64,000 bases of DNA, from NCBI RefSeq assembly GCF_049860565.1, contig NZ_CP172056.1, positions 1,364,001 to 1,428,000 of the forward strand, in the 5' to 3' direction. Below, piece by piece: positions 8,261 to 17,494 of this stretch. The notes beneath the pieces are model-generated. The model did no database searches, was not told where the DNA came from, and saw nothing but the letters and a program-made list of their open reading frames with translations. Each line of letters starts with the position of its first letter. Positions within the stretch are counted from its first letter, which is position 1. The stretch is from Desulfitobacterium_A nosdiversum. GTDB lineage: Bacteria > Bacillota > Desulfitobacteriia > Desulfitobacteriales > Desulfitobacteriaceae. Both the position numbers and the translations under genes were made by a program.

Positions 8261-9547
8261 GTGCGGACAGAAGGGACAGTCTTTCGTAACAATATTTTGT
8301 TTAGACAATTGGTTTGCGCAACATTCATCAGTTCGCTGGGGGACTGGATCAATAGTATTGCCGTCTTAACGTTGGTACTGAGTATTACTCATTCCTCGTT
8401 TGCAGTAGGAGCTACCTTGGCGATGCGTGTTCTTCCCTACATTATTGCTGGTCCGATTGGAGGCGTTTTTAGCGACCGGGTACGCAGAACACGGGTAATG
8501 ATTGCCTGTGACCTTATTCGTTCTGTTTTAGCTCTCGGCTTTTTACTTGTTTCACGCCAAGAGGATATGTGGCTCGTCTATACACTGACGATCTCACTTG
8601 TATTTTTCTCCGCCTTTTTTTCACCAACCCGTTCAGCTTATATGGCAAGTATTGTTGAAACAACGGATATCGGAACAGCAAGTTCTATCCTGGCTGGACT
8701 TAACGGAATTGTTATGGTCTTAGGTTTTAGCTTAGGGGGAATTTCTGTTGCGGAATTAGGAACTTCAGTATCTTTTGTAATCAATGCGTTTTCCTTTATT
8801 CTTTCCGCTTACTTTCTTCTCAATGGCGCGCATAAAGAAACAGGACGAAACGGGGATTCGGTTGTTTTTAATTGGGCGAGTGAAGATAACCATGGGAATC
8901 GATCAAAAGAAGTCACTGGTTTTTGGAAATCCTTTAAAATGGGTCTCAACGAAATTCGCAGAAATACACCGGTCGCTTATGTTATTTACTTATTTATGGG
9001 TTGGTCGGTCGGAGGCGGGGCTATTAATGTTTTGATTTCTGTTATGGCCGATCAGGCGTATGGTATGGGAAGCAAAGGATTGGGCCTTCTCTATGCTTCT
9101 TTAGGATTTGGAATGATTGTAGGGAGTCTATCGACAGTGCGGTTATTTAAACCGAATCTAGAGCAGATGCAGGCAGTTGTCGGCTTAACTTTCGTTCTTG
9201 ATGCACTATTCCAGATCCTCTTTGTTAATAGTCCGGTTTATATTGGAGCGGTTCTGGCACTTATCGGAGCAGGTTTTGCCAGTGCGTTAAGCAATACAAT
9301 GGAAACGACGATCCTAGCATCTTTAACACCAAATGAATTGCAAGGAAGAGTTTTTTCCGTATCGGATACATTAAGTTCAAGCTTTCTTGGAATATCAATG
9401 ATGTTCTCCGGAATGCTGACACAAAAGATGGGATATCAATGTGTAGGTACTCTAGGGGCAGCAATAATCCTGGGCTTTGGATTACACTACACGCTGCTGT
9501 ATGGAATTTATAAACGCAAAATCGATAGATCTAATAAGTGTACATAA
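8261..9547 (+). CDS. MFS transporter (MFS_3/EntS-like exporter)
   Basis: 428-residue major facilitator with about 12 membrane segments. The inter-helix loop GVFSDRVRRTRVMIACDLIR is the MFS motif A of the EntS/MFS_3 branch, which exports siderophores, macrolides and other drugs. A hydrophilic loop at about residues 190-225 separates the two halves. The GTG start follows the regulator stop by 4 bases, giving a regulator-exporter operon under the palindromic promoter. The substrate cannot be read from the sequence. Confidence 0.85.
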   Translation: MRTEGTVFRNNILFRQLVCATFISSLGDWINSIAVLTLVLSITHSSFAVGATLAMRVLPYIIAGPIGGVFSDRVRRTRVMIACDLIRSVLALGFLLVSRQEDMWLVYTLTISLVFFSAFFSPTRSAYMASIVETTDIGTASSILAGLNGIVMVLGFSLGGISVAELGTSVSFVINAFSFILSAYFLLNGAHKETGRNGDSVVFNWASEDNHGNRSKEVTGFWKSFKMGLNEIRRNTPVAYVIYLFMGWSVGGGAINVLISVMADQAYGMGSKGLGLLYASLGFGMIVGSLSTVRLFKPNLEQMQAVVGLTFVLDALFQILFVNSPVYIGAVLALIGAGFASALSNTMETTILASLTPNELQGRVFSVSDTLSSSFLGISMMFSGMLTQKMGYQCVGTLGAAIILGFGLHYTLLYGIYKRKIDRSNKCT

Positions 9548-9731
9548 TAAATTAAGCATTCAACAAATCACAGGCTTCTACCGATCAAAGGATAAACATA
9601 AATAATCTTAGTCTTATCTAGTTTAAATCCAGTTTAAGAACTTAATGTTCATACTAAAACTTATAAAATTTTTTGCTTAATGATGGTACTTCCTAAATTA
9701 TGTGGTATAGTATGCTGGGAGGTTGATAGAA

Positions 9732-10904
9732 ATGGAAAATCGGGTGATTCCTTTTTCACCGCCAGATATAACACAACAGGAAATTGACGCCGTTGTCGAA
9801 GTCATGAAATCGGGTTGGATCACAAGCGGTCCCAGGACGGCTTTGCTTGAAGAAAAGATCAAAGAGTATTGTTCAGTCAAAAACGCTGTAACCGTGGCGA
9901 GCAATTCTCAAGGAATGGATCTTGTTTTTAAAGTCCTTAATATCTCACCGGACAGTGAAATAATTACGACTCCGTATACTTATGTGGCTACGGCTAATAC
10001 AGCACTTCATCGGGGGATTAAACCAACCTTTGTTGATCTGAAAAAAGATACGTTCTTTATGGATGAAGAAAAATTATTCGACGCCATTACTCCAAAAACG
10101 AAAGCTATTATTACGGTAGACGTTGCAGGGGTTCCCGTTGATTATGATGCGGTTAGGGCCGTTTTAAAGGCCAAAAACCGTGAGGATATTTTATTGGTTT
10201 CGGATTCCGCTCATTCTTTTGGTGCTAAATATAAAGGCAAGAGGGTAGGAAATCAATTTGATTTTCATATTTACTCCTTCCATGCTGTTAAAAATTTGAC
10301 AACCGCTGAAGGCGGCGCCATTACTTTTGATGGAGATCATGGCCATGAGGATTTAAAAAAGGTCTTTAAGTATACCTCACTTAATGGTCAATCCAAAGAT
10401 GCATTATCAAAGATGAAAGCCGGAGCTTGGAAATATGATGTTCTAACCGATGGCTTGAAATGCAACATGACTGATATTGCAGCTGCGATCGGGCTTGTTC
10501 AGCTTGAGCGTTATGAGGATATGATTCGCAGGCGGAAGGATATAGCTCAGCTCTATCATAAGATGTTTGCAGATAAAGAATGGGCTATTCTTCCCGTTTT
10601 CGTGGATGAGAAGATGGAGAGTTCCTATCATCTTTATCTTTTAAGAATTAAGGGCTTCACCGAAAAGAAGAGAAATAAGCTTATTGAAAATCTTGCTGAA
10701 ATGGGGATTGCAACAAACGTTCATTATACCCCAATTCCAATGTTCACCTATTATAAACAAATTGGATATTCCATCGAGGACTATCCGAATACATTGGCGC
10801 AGTATGAAAATGAGATTACCTTACCGCTTTATTCGATTCTTTCGCTAAGTGATGCAGAATATGTAGCTGAGAATGTGATTAAGTGGGTAGAAAAATTGAA
10901 GTGA
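9732..10904 (+). CDS. DegT/DnrJ/EryC1/StrS-family aminotransferase
   Basis: 390-residue PLP-dependent fold type I enzyme of the DegT/DnrJ family, which aminates nucleotide-activated keto-sugars. It opens with the usual IPFSPPDITQQEIDAVVEV and SGWITSGPRT. The catalytic lysine lies in SFHAVKNLTTAEGG, and HYTPIPMFTYYK near the C-terminus is the typical substrate-side motif. I chose ATG 9732, 9 bases after GGGAGG; TTG 9723 abuts that site. No other sugar-nucleotide genes are near, so the substrate is unknown; a cell-surface amino sugar is the usual role. Confidence 0.88.
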   Translation: MENRVIPFSPPDITQQEIDAVVEVMKSGWITSGPRTALLEEKIKEYCSVKNAVTVASNSQGMDLVFKVLNISPDSEIITTPYTYVATANTALHRGIKPTFVDLKKDTFFMDEEKLFDAITPKTKAIITVDVAGVPVDYDAVRAVLKAKNREDILLVSDSAHSFGAKYKGKRVGNQFDFHIYSFHAVKNLTTAEGGAITFDGDHGHEDLKKVFKYTSLNGQSKDALSKMKAGAWKYDVLTDGLKCNMTDIAAAIGLVQLERYEDMIRRRKDIAQLYHKMFADKEWAILPVFVDEKMESSYHLYLLRIKGFTEKKRNKLIENLAEMGIATNVHYTPIPMFTYYKQIGYSIEDYPNTLAQYENEITLPLYSILSLSDAEYVAENVIKWVEKLK

Positions 10905-10979
10905 CAAATCTTGACTTTTCCCTTCAGGATTCTTGCACTTAACTTCATAAGGTGCTAAACTTGATATTGATTTGACAAC

Positions 10980-11005
10980 CAGCCAGGAGCCTAGCATCCT
11001 GGCTG
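10980..11005 (+). other. 9-bp hairpin between the aminotransferase and DUF4321 genes
   Basis: CAGCCAGGA (10980-10988) pairs perfectly with TCCTGGCTG (10997-11005) around an 8-base loop. No T run follows, so it is a poor terminator. It could be an RNA stability element or an operator. Confidence 0.35.
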
Positions 11006-11032
11006 AATTGCTATGTGGAAGGGGGTAAAAAT

Positions 11033-11296
11033 ATGCCGGCAAGTCGCAATAATTCCGGAGCGGGGCGTACGATCATTCTTATTCTAAGCGGAGCTGCTTT
11101 AGGAACTTTAATAGGGTTTGGACTCGAAAAATATGGAATTCTAGCTCCCTTTCTTCGTCCTGCTGTCATTGACTTTCCGTCGCATACCTATTTTGACTTT
11201 TTTTTTCTCTCCCTTTCATTTGGTTTTCGATTAAGTATTACCTTTGCTACTATTTTGGGAGCTTTAGGTGGATACTATCTCTCAAGGAAGTGGTAG
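11033..11296 (+). CDS. DUF4321 small membrane protein
   Basis: 87-residue protein with two hydrophobic segments (TIILILSGAALGTLIGFGL and a second one ending ILGALGGYYLSRKW), matching DUF4321. In Clostridia this family sits at the head of the maf-radC-mreB cluster, as here. ATG 11033 follows AAGGGGG; GTG 11015 lies upstream of that site. maf starts two bases after its stop. Function unknown; a role in the envelope or in division is only suggested by its place. Confidence 0.75.
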   Translation: MPASRNNSGAGRTIILILSGAALGTLIGFGLEKYGILAPFLRPAVIDFPSHTYFDFFFLSLSFGFRLSITFATILGALGGYYLSRKW

Positions 11297-11297
11297 C

Positions 11298-11954
11298 ATG
11301 CTGGTTTTAGCTTCTTCGTCACCCCGACGAGCAATGCTATTGGAAGAAGGGGGTTTTTCCTTTACTACTCTGAAAATTGAAGTGTCCGAAGAACTGCCTC
11401 TGCGGGTCGAGCCTAAAGCAGGAGTTAAAGAACTTGCTTTACGCAAGGCTGCTGCAGGTTGTAAAGCATGGCTTAAATCCGGCGGATCTTATGATGATGT
11501 TGTTCTTGGAGCGGATACGATTGTTGCCATTGATTCTCAAATTCTTGGAAAACCGATGGATTTTGAAGATGCGGTCAAAATGCTCCAACAACTCAGCGGA
11601 CGACAACATGAGGTCTATACGGGTGTAGCCTTGGTTAATGGAAAAGGCCGACAAGAAAATGAAGCGATTCAAACCAAAGTTTATTTTCGTCCGTTATCCC
11701 TGCAGGAAATCCAGACCTATGTTGCCTCAAGGGAACCCATGGATAAGGCAGGAGCTTATGCCATCCAAGGCGGAGCTGGGAAATTTGTGGACTATTTCAA
11801 AGGCTCTTTAAGCAATGTAATCGGTTTGCCTATGGAATATATAGGGGAAAGACTGAGTGCGTGGGGGGTTGAGCATGAAAATATCATCCTGCGCGAGGTG
11901 AAGGATGGATTATCGCCGTTTAAAGGATCTTCCGGAGGAATTGTTGCCCCGTGA
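11298..11954 (+). CDS. maf: Maf-like nucleoside triphosphate pyrophosphatase
   Basis: 218-residue Maf/YhdE family protein that hydrolyses dTTP/UTP or modified nucleotides to monophosphates and is linked to septum control in Bacillus. It begins with the signature LVLASSSPRRAMLLEEGGF and has GADTIVAID, SGRQHEVYTGVAL and AYAIQGGAGKFVDYFKGS. ATG 11298 is chosen because the family signature starts there; an upstream in-frame ATG at 11268 lies inside the DUF4321 gene. Its 3' end overlaps radC by 50 bases. Confidence 0.93.
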   Translation: MLVLASSSPRRAMLLEEGGFSFTTLKIEVSEELPLRVEPKAGVKELALRKAAAGCKAWLKSGGSYDDVVLGADTIVAIDSQILGKPMDFEDAVKMLQQLSGRQHEVYTGVALVNGKGRQENEAIQTKVYFRPLSLQEIQTYVASREPMDKAGAYAIQGGAGKFVDYFKGSLSNVIGLPMEYIGERLSAWGVEHENIILREVKDGLSPFKGSSGGIVAP

Positions 11955-12588
11955 ACGTCTTTACCAGTTAGGGTCAGAAATGCTTTCCAATAAAGAGGTT
12001 TTAGCAATTCTGCTGCGAACGGGTTTAAGAGGAGAAAATGTTCTTGATTTCGCGGAAAGACTTCTTAGCGAGGCGGGTGGTCTTGCAGGGTTAGCCCGAA
12101 TGAGCGTGCATGAATTAACCCAGCTTCATGGTTTAGGAAAGGCGAAAGCCGCGGAGCTAAAGGCTGCCTTGGAGCTCGGACGGCGTTCGGTTTCCGCAGA
12201 TCCGATGACTCGTCCGGTGATCAATTCTCCCCAGGATATCGCTCATCTGGTGATGGAAGAGATGCGGTATTTGGATCGGGAACATTTTCGAATTGTCAGT
12301 TTATCTACGAAAAATCATGTACTTGGGATAAGCTCAATCTCAGTGGGTTCACTTAACTCCTCTCTGGTTCATCCCCGGGAATGTTTTAAAGAGGCTATTC
12401 GTCGCAATTCGAATGCGATCATCCTCTTGCATAACCATCCCAGCGGAGATCCGACTCCGAGTCGTGAAGATCTTGATGTTACGCGCCGATTAGCGGATGG
12501 TGGTCAAATTTTAGGGATTGAAGTACTGGATCATGTTATTATTGGGGATAACCGGTACATAAGCCTTAAAGAACGAGGTATATTATAA
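11905..12588 (+). CDS. radC: RadC-family JAB-domain protein
   Basis: 227-residue RadC/YsxA protein. A helix-hairpin-helix region (LARMSVHELTQLHGLGKAKA) precedes a JAB/MPN metalloprotease-like domain with the metal motif LLHNHPSGDPTPSRED. The name is historical; the biochemical role is unsettled. It begins at ATG 11905 inside the end of maf (50-base overlap, different frame), behind GAGGTGAAGG. Full length. Confidence 0.93.
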   Translation: MDYRRLKDLPEELLPRERLYQLGSEMLSNKEVLAILLRTGLRGENVLDFAERLLSEAGGLAGLARMSVHELTQLHGLGKAKAAELKAALELGRRSVSADPMTRPVINSPQDIAHLVMEEMRYLDREHFRIVSLSTKNHVLGISSISVGSLNSSLVHPRECFKEAIRRNSNAIILLHNHPSGDPTPSREDLDVTRRLADGGQILGIEVLDHVIIGDNRYISLKERGIL

Positions 12589-12637
12589 AGAGGAATATTG
12601 GTACACTAATTGGGTAAGTTCAATTGAAAATTAAAAG

Positions 12638-12652
12638 TACCAGTAACTGGTA
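12638..12652. promoter_or_regulatory. Dyad overlapping an extended -10 upstream of mreB
   Basis: TACCAGT-A-ACTGGTA is a perfect 15-base palindrome, and its right end overlaps TGG-TATGAT, an extended -10-like sequence. TTGAAA lies 21 bases upstream, which is too far for a standard -35. It may be an operator for the mre-min operon, but could be chance. Confidence 0.3.
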
Positions 12653-12771
12653 TGATTTAACCGACTTAAACTTTAGTGTCCTTACGTAAAAACTTGTAGC
12701 CCCCTTTAGGCTGGAGAAAATAAGCCGATTAAAGTTTTGGATATGATGAAACGGAAGGAGCTTCTTTCATT

Positions 12772-13788
12772 ATGATGTTTGGCAAAGATTTGGGAATTGA
12801 TTTAGGAACAGCAAATACACTGGTGCATATGCGGGGAAAAGGAATTGTCGTCCGCGAACCATCGGTTGTTGCAATGGATACCGAAAAGAAAACGCCGCTT
12901 GCTGTAGGGGATAAGGCAAAAGAGATGATTGGTCGAACTCCAAGCAATATCGTGGCTATTCGTCCTTTAAAAGATGGAGTCATCTCTGACTTTAATGTTA
13001 CGCAAAAGATGCTTAAGTACTTTATCTCACGGGCTATAGGCTCAGAATCTCCATTTGCACGTCCACGGGTTGTCATCTGTGTGCCTTCGGGGGTTACTCC
13101 TGTTGAAGAACGTGCGGTTAAGGAAGCCGCACTGGCTGCTGGGGCAAAAGAACCGATTATTATGGAAGAACCTATGGCTGCAGCTATTGGTGCAGGACTG
13201 CCTGTTAGTGAGCCGACCGGAAATATGATTGTCGATATCGGTGGCGGGACAACTGAAGTAGCCGTAATTTCTCTTGGCGGAATTGTTACAAGCCGTTCTA
13301 TCCGTGTCGCCGGGGATGAAATGGATGATGCTATTGTTGCCCATATTAAGCGCCGCTACAATCTAATGGTGGGATATCGGACAGCAGAGGATATTAAAAT
13401 CGAAATTGGAGCCGCCTATAAAGCAGAGCCGGGAATGACGTATGTCGTCCGGGGGCGTGACCTCCTCACGGGTCTGCCTAAGACCATTGAAGTTTCAGCT
13501 GATGAAATCCAAGAAGCCTTACAGGAGCCTGTCCTAGCTATTGTTGAGGCTGTTAAATCGTGTTTGGAAAAGACTCCTCCGGAGTTGGCGGCAGATATTA
13601 TGGATCGCGGCATAATGATGGCAGGCGGAGGTTCCCTGCTCCGCAATCTGGATCAATTGATCTCTGATGAGACGGGGATGCCCGTTCATCTTGCTGAGGA
13701 TCCACTTTCCTGCGTTGCTCTTGGTACGGGAAAAGTTTTGGAAAATGCTGAAATCCTCCGTAGAATTGCTGCTTTACAAAAGGCGTAA
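12772..13788 (+). CDS. mreB: Rod shape-determining actin homologue MreB
   Basis: 338-residue bacterial actin that polymerises under the membrane and steers the elongation machinery. Actin-fold phosphate loops are visible: DLGIDLGTANTLVHMRGKG at the start, GNMIVDIGGGTTEVAVISLG for phosphate 2, and the adenosine motif MMAGGGSLLRNLD. It begins at ATG 12772 or the adjacent ATG 12775; GGAAGGAG lies about 12 bases upstream. It leads mreB-mreC-mreD-mrdA, all close together. Confidence 0.96.
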   Translation: MMFGKDLGIDLGTANTLVHMRGKGIVVREPSVVAMDTEKKTPLAVGDKAKEMIGRTPSNIVAIRPLKDGVISDFNVTQKMLKYFISRAIGSESPFARPRVVICVPSGVTPVEERAVKEAALAAGAKEPIIMEEPMAAAIGAGLPVSEPTGNMIVDIGGGTTEVAVISLGGIVTSRSIRVAGDEMDDAIVAHIKRRYNLMVGYRTAEDIKIEIGAAYKAEPGMTYVVRGRDLLTGLPKTIEVSADEIQEALQEPVLAIVEAVKSCLEKTPPELAADIMDRGIMMAGGGSLLRNLDQLISDETGMPVHLAEDPLSCVALGTGKVLENAEILRRIAALQKA

Positions 13789-13811
13789 ATTAGAGCGAGG
13801 AGGAAACCTCG

Positions 13812-14681
13812 GTGGGGAAAAGAAGAGTTACAGCGACGGGAATTGCGGTTCTCGTTTTCTTTCTACTGCTCGGCGTTCTAGTTAGTATCCGCCTTACAGG
13901 GCTAGGAAATCATTTTCCGAATCCCGTTGGCGGGGCTTTGCAACGTGTATTGAGTCCTGTTGAAAATGTTCTGCTGCAGGTCGGAAATGGAATTCGTAAT
14001 AATACGCGGGTGATCTGGAGTTTCCGGGCGGTTGAAGCGGAAAATAAAGAGCTCAAGCAAAAGGTAGAACAACTGACAGGAGACAATTTAAAGTTAAAAG
14101 AGCAGGTATTGGCAGGAATGCGGTATACTGCGCTGGACCAAGGATTTTTTAACAGTCCTACGTTAGACAAATATACCAAGGTTGGGGCGAGTATCATCAA
14201 TCGTAATCCAAGTGCATGGTATCAGACGATTACCTTGAACAGAGGAAGTAAAGATGGGGTTGCCGTTAATAATCCTGTAATTGCTCAGTATGGACTAGTG
14301 GGTAAAGTTATAGCCGTTACACAGAGCACCTGCGAGGTCCTTTTAGTCACGGATGGAGAAGGACAGGTCAGCGCTCTGGTGCGTGGAAGCACCGGAACAG
14401 CAACTTTCGGAATTGTTCAAGGTACCTATAAGCGAACTTCACGGCTTGATTCGGAGGGCAATTTGCAAATGCTTTTCCGTCGTGAGGATAATATCAATGT
14501 TGGGGATCTTGTGTTAACTTCGGGAATGGGTGGAGTCTATCCGAAGGATGTGCCGATTGGCAAGGTAGAACAAATTCAACTGGATCATTCGGGACTTTTA
14601 AAAACGGCTTATATTGCGCCTTTAGAAGATTTCGATTCTCTGGAAGAAGTGTATATTGTGAAGAAGACGGAGGGGCAGTAA
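13812..14681 (+). CDS. mreC: Rod shape-determining protein MreC
   Basis: 289-residue protein with one N-terminal membrane helix (about residues 8-28), a coiled coil (about 70-105, VEAENKELKQKVEQLTGDN) and the MreC beta-barrel domain (PF04085). MreC links MreB to RodA/PBP2 outside the membrane. Typical barrel motifs are ITLNRGSKDGV, VIAQYGLVGKVI and VLTSGMGGVYPKDVPIG. The GTG start sits 5 bases after the end of AGGAGGAAACC. mreD starts one base after its stop. Confidence 0.94.
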   Translation: MGKRRVTATGIAVLVFFLLLGVLVSIRLTGLGNHFPNPVGGALQRVLSPVENVLLQVGNGIRNNTRVIWSFRAVEAENKELKQKVEQLTGDNLKLKEQVLAGMRYTALDQGFFNSPTLDKYTKVGASIINRNPSAWYQTITLNRGSKDGVAVNNPVIAQYGLVGKVIAVTQSTCEVLLVTDGEGQVSALVRGSTGTATFGIVQGTYKRTSRLDSEGNLQMLFRREDNINVGDLVLTSGMGGVYPKDVPIGKVEQIQLDHSGLLKTAYIAPLEDFDSLEEVYIVKKTEGQ

Positions 14682-14682
14682 T

Positions 14683-15189
14683 ATGCGGTATTTTATTATG
14701 CTCGTTATGCTCCTTCTGAGTTTGATTTTACCGGGAACGGTTTTCTACTTCTGGTCTTGGGGCGGAATAAAGCCTGACTTGATTATGCTTTTCACAATTT
14801 ATATGGCGTTACACCATCGACCCATGATAGGAGCCTTTTGGGGATTAGGTGCCGGCATTTTAGAGGATCTTTATCTCGGCCGGCATTTCGGAATGTACTC
14901 CTTGACTCTTACCGGGGTCGCTCTCCTCAGCAGCTGGCTTGCTCAGCGCTGGTATCGGGAAAATTTCGCGTTGACCACATTGCTCGTTTTTCTTGTCACA
15001 TTTATGGGTCAAACGTTAATAGCCTTTTTGAGTCTAGGGGTAGGGGTGCAATGGACGATGAGTGACGCCTTGCGTTTAGCGATGGGTGTCTCGTTATATA
15101 ATGCGATCTTGGTTCCCATCAGCTATCCTTGGATTCATCGCTCTTTTTTGAAAGGATGGCTTAGATACCGTCCGAAGTACGAAAGGTAG
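14683..15189 (+). CDS. mreD: Rod shape-determining protein MreD
   Basis: 168-residue membrane protein with about five helices, matching MreD in size and position between mreC and the PBP2 gene. It contains the family-like GIKPDLIMLFTIYMAL and the GAGILEDLYLGRHFGMYSLT segment typical of MreD. It is part of the elongasome. The ATG lies right after the mreC stop, so it is probably translationally coupled. Confidence 0.92.
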   Translation: MRYFIMLVMLLLSLILPGTVFYFWSWGGIKPDLIMLFTIYMALHHRPMIGAFWGLGAGILEDLYLGRHFGMYSLTLTGVALLSSWLAQRWYRENFALTTLLVFLVTFMGQTLIAFLSLGVGVQWTMSDALRLAMGVSLYNAILVPISYPWIHRSFLKGWLRYRPKYER

Positions 15190-15210
15190 ATCACTCAGGA
15201 GGGAATATTA

Positions 15211-17307
15211 ATGGAAGATCGGGAACGTAAACCGTTTTTGCATCGGTTATGGGGTTTAAGTATCGTCGTGGTGCTGGTTTTTGCGATTCTCGGGTTTAAT
15301 CTTTGGCGATTGCAGATTGCTAAATCATCCTATTATACGACAATGGCCCAAGGAAATGTTCAGCAGCTGGTTACCGTTCCGGCAACGCGCGGTGATATCA
15401 AGGACCGAAATGGAACACTTTTGGTTACGAGCGTTCCGGAATTTGCCTTAACCATCGACTGGTTGGATTTACAGCAAGCGAAGAATACAAACTGGAAAGA
15501 TGTTGTTCGTCGCTTAGCTGGATTCATTAAACCCTATTGGCCCAACCAGGCTGAATCGGTGGACGCTATCACTGAAGATATTTTTGCTATGATTCAAAAT
15601 AAACAGTGGGAAAGATATCGTCCGGTTACTGTGTTATCAAACGTCCCGGAAACACTTCAGTCCGTAATCGCTGAGCATCAGGATGAACTTCCCGGGGTCA
15701 GCGTTGATGCGATTCCAGTGCGTTCTTATCCTCAAAATACGTTGATGGGACAAGTTTTAGGGTATGTTCGTGAAATCGGCGATAAAGAGATTGATCAATT
15801 TAACCAGCAGCCTTTGGCGCAAAAGGATGGCTTTAAGTATGTACAGGGCGATATTGTCGGCAAAATGGGAGTCGAGAAAAGTTACGATTATTGGCTGCGT
15901 GGCAAAGAAGGAGTTCAGCAGGTTGTTGTCGATAACAGTGCACGACCGATCAGCAAGCAGGTCATTCAACCGGCGGAACCTGGAAAGACAATTCAATTAA
16001 CGATTGATGCCAATCTTCAGCAAACCGTTCAAAATAATTTGGACAGCGTTATTGCTGATGTTCAAAAAAGTCATAGTGATGCGCAAGTCGGAGCCGCCGT
16101 TGTCATTGAAGTTAAAACAGGAAAAATACTGGCTATGGCTTCTCGCCCCTATATGAATCCCAATGATTTAATTGGGATAATTTCAGATGATACCGCGAAA
16201 AGGTATTTTCAGGATAAAGACGCAGCATCCTATAACAGAGCCCTTTCAGGAGTTTATCCCCCAGGTTCGACGTATAAGATGATTACGGCCATGGCCGCCC
16301 TGCAAGGTGGGGTTGTTTCTCCTTCAGATTCGTTCAATGATACCTTGTCTGCTCTTGGCAATGCAAAGGTGCAGGAGGCAGGGTTCCCAGAGTGGGGCGG
16401 AAACAATTTCGGTATGGTTAATATGATGCGCGGGATAGCACTGTCTTCCGATATTTATTTTGAAATTGTTGGACGCCGAGTGTTTGATTCCAATCCCGAA
16501 TTGATGAAACAGTTGTCTAATGAATTTGGCTTAGGGGTTAAGAGCGGAGTTGATTTGCCTGGAGAAGCGATAGGAGTCTCTCCGTCTGCGGAATGGAAAA
16601 AGGGGTATTATACTCCCTCCTATGACAAAATGCGCGATGAGAAGTTAAAAACGATTGAAACGGACTATGCAACAAAGATCGCGCAGGCCCCTGATGATAA
16701 ATCAAAGCAGAACCTTCAAGCCAAAAAGGATACCGCAATCAAGCAAGTGGATACTTGGTATCAACAAATGATTGCACAGAATGTCGACTGGCAAATCTAT
16801 GACAGCTTCAATAATTCCATCGGTCAAGGCTATAATGCCTATACACCGCTGCAGCTTGCAAATTATGTTGCAACTTTGGTCAACGGGGGAAAACATATGA
16901 AGCCCTACGTTGTCGATAAAATTATTGATCCTGTAACGGGAAATGTAGCCCAGCAAAATCAGCCTCAAGTTTTAAATAACGTTTCTGTTTCTCCTCAAAA
17001 TCTGGAAACTGTGAAACAGGGAATGGCTGCGGTAACGAAGGGAGAAGGAACAGCAGCTTATATTTTTTCTGATCTTCCCCAGTATTCGGGAGGGGGTAAA
17101 ACGGGTACAGCTCAAATTGGTTCGAAGAATACAATTGCCGGGGAGCTGTATAATGGTATGTATGTGGGCTTTGCCCCTTATGACGATCCGCAGATTGCGT
17201 TTGCCGGGGTCGTTGAATATGGAGGCCACGGTGGAGAAACAGCAGGGGTTGTCGCTAAAGCGGCTTTTATGCAATATTTTGGTTGGAAATCCACAAGTGG
17301 AGGCTGA
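15211..17307 (+). CDS. mrdA: Penicillin-binding protein 2 (elongation transpeptidase)
   Basis: 698-residue class B PBP that cross-links peptidoglycan during elongation, paired with RodA. One N-terminal membrane helix (about 14-34) is followed by a dimerisation domain and the transpeptidase. The active-site motif S353-T-Y-K356 lies in GVYPPGSTYK, SSD in ALSSDIYFE, and K630-T-G in GGGKTGTAQ. A charged stretch at about residues 475-525 (KMRDEKLKTIETDYATKI onward) looks like a lineage insertion between the SSD and KTG motifs. A terminator follows, so mreBCD-mrdA can form one unit. Confidence 0.94.
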   Translation: MEDRERKPFLHRLWGLSIVVVLVFAILGFNLWRLQIAKSSYYTTMAQGNVQQLVTVPATRGDIKDRNGTLLVTSVPEFALTIDWLDLQQAKNTNWKDVVRRLAGFIKPYWPNQAESVDAITEDIFAMIQNKQWERYRPVTVLSNVPETLQSVIAEHQDELPGVSVDAIPVRSYPQNTLMGQVLGYVREIGDKEIDQFNQQPLAQKDGFKYVQGDIVGKMGVEKSYDYWLRGKEGVQQVVVDNSARPISKQVIQPAEPGKTIQLTIDANLQQTVQNNLDSVIADVQKSHSDAQVGAAVVIEVKTGKILAMASRPYMNPNDLIGIISDDTAKRYFQDKDAASYNRALSGVYPPGSTYKMITAMAALQGGVVSPSDSFNDTLSALGNAKVQEAGFPEWGGNNFGMVNMMRGIALSSDIYFEIVGRRVFDSNPELMKQLSNEFGLGVKSGVDLPGEAIGVSPSAEWKKGYYTPSYDKMRDEKLKTIETDYATKIAQAPDDKSKQNLQAKKDTAIKQVDTWYQQMIAQNVDWQIYDSFNNSIGQGYNAYTPLQLANYVATLVNGGKHMKPYVVDKIIDPVTGNVAQQNQPQVLNNVSVSPQNLETVKQGMAAVTKGEGTAAYIFSDLPQYSGGGKTGTAQIGSKNTIAGELYNGMYVGFAPYDDPQIAFAGVVEYGGHGGETAGVVAKAAFMQYFGWKSTSGG

Positions 17308-17337
17308 TTTTGACAATATCTATACGAAATAAAGTTA

Positions 17338-17367
17338 AAAACGAGGAAAATCATCCTCGTTTTTTTT
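17338..17367 (+). terminator. Terminator after mrdA
   Basis: AACGAGGA (17340-17347) pairs with TCCTCGTT (17354-17361) around a six-base loop, with outer A-T pairs and a run of seven or more T residues. Confidence 0.88.
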
Positions 17368-17384
17368 GTGAACGAAAAGGGTAT

Positions 17385-17412
17385 TTGACTTGTTTTGTAG
17401 AACTAATATGAA
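17385..17412 (+). promoter_or_regulatory. Probable promoter of minCDE
   Basis: TTGACT (17385-17390), a 16-base spacer and TATGAA (17407-17412), just downstream of the mrdA terminator. The -10 is weak. Confidence 0.45.
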
Positions 17413-17494
17413 CGTCTGAAACTGAAAAAGATATATTTACTTCCTAAGAGGCGTTTGGACAAGCATCTAAATCAGACGATGGGGGATTAACGGG

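Noticed and set aside
9703..9711. Extended -10 (TGG-TATAGT) before the DegT-type aminotransferase
   Set aside because: Transcription from it would start inside the ribosome binding site and no -35 is present.
12690..12720. AGCC...GGCT hairpin before mreB as a terminator or riboswitch
   Set aside because: The stem is only about four pairs and no T run follows.
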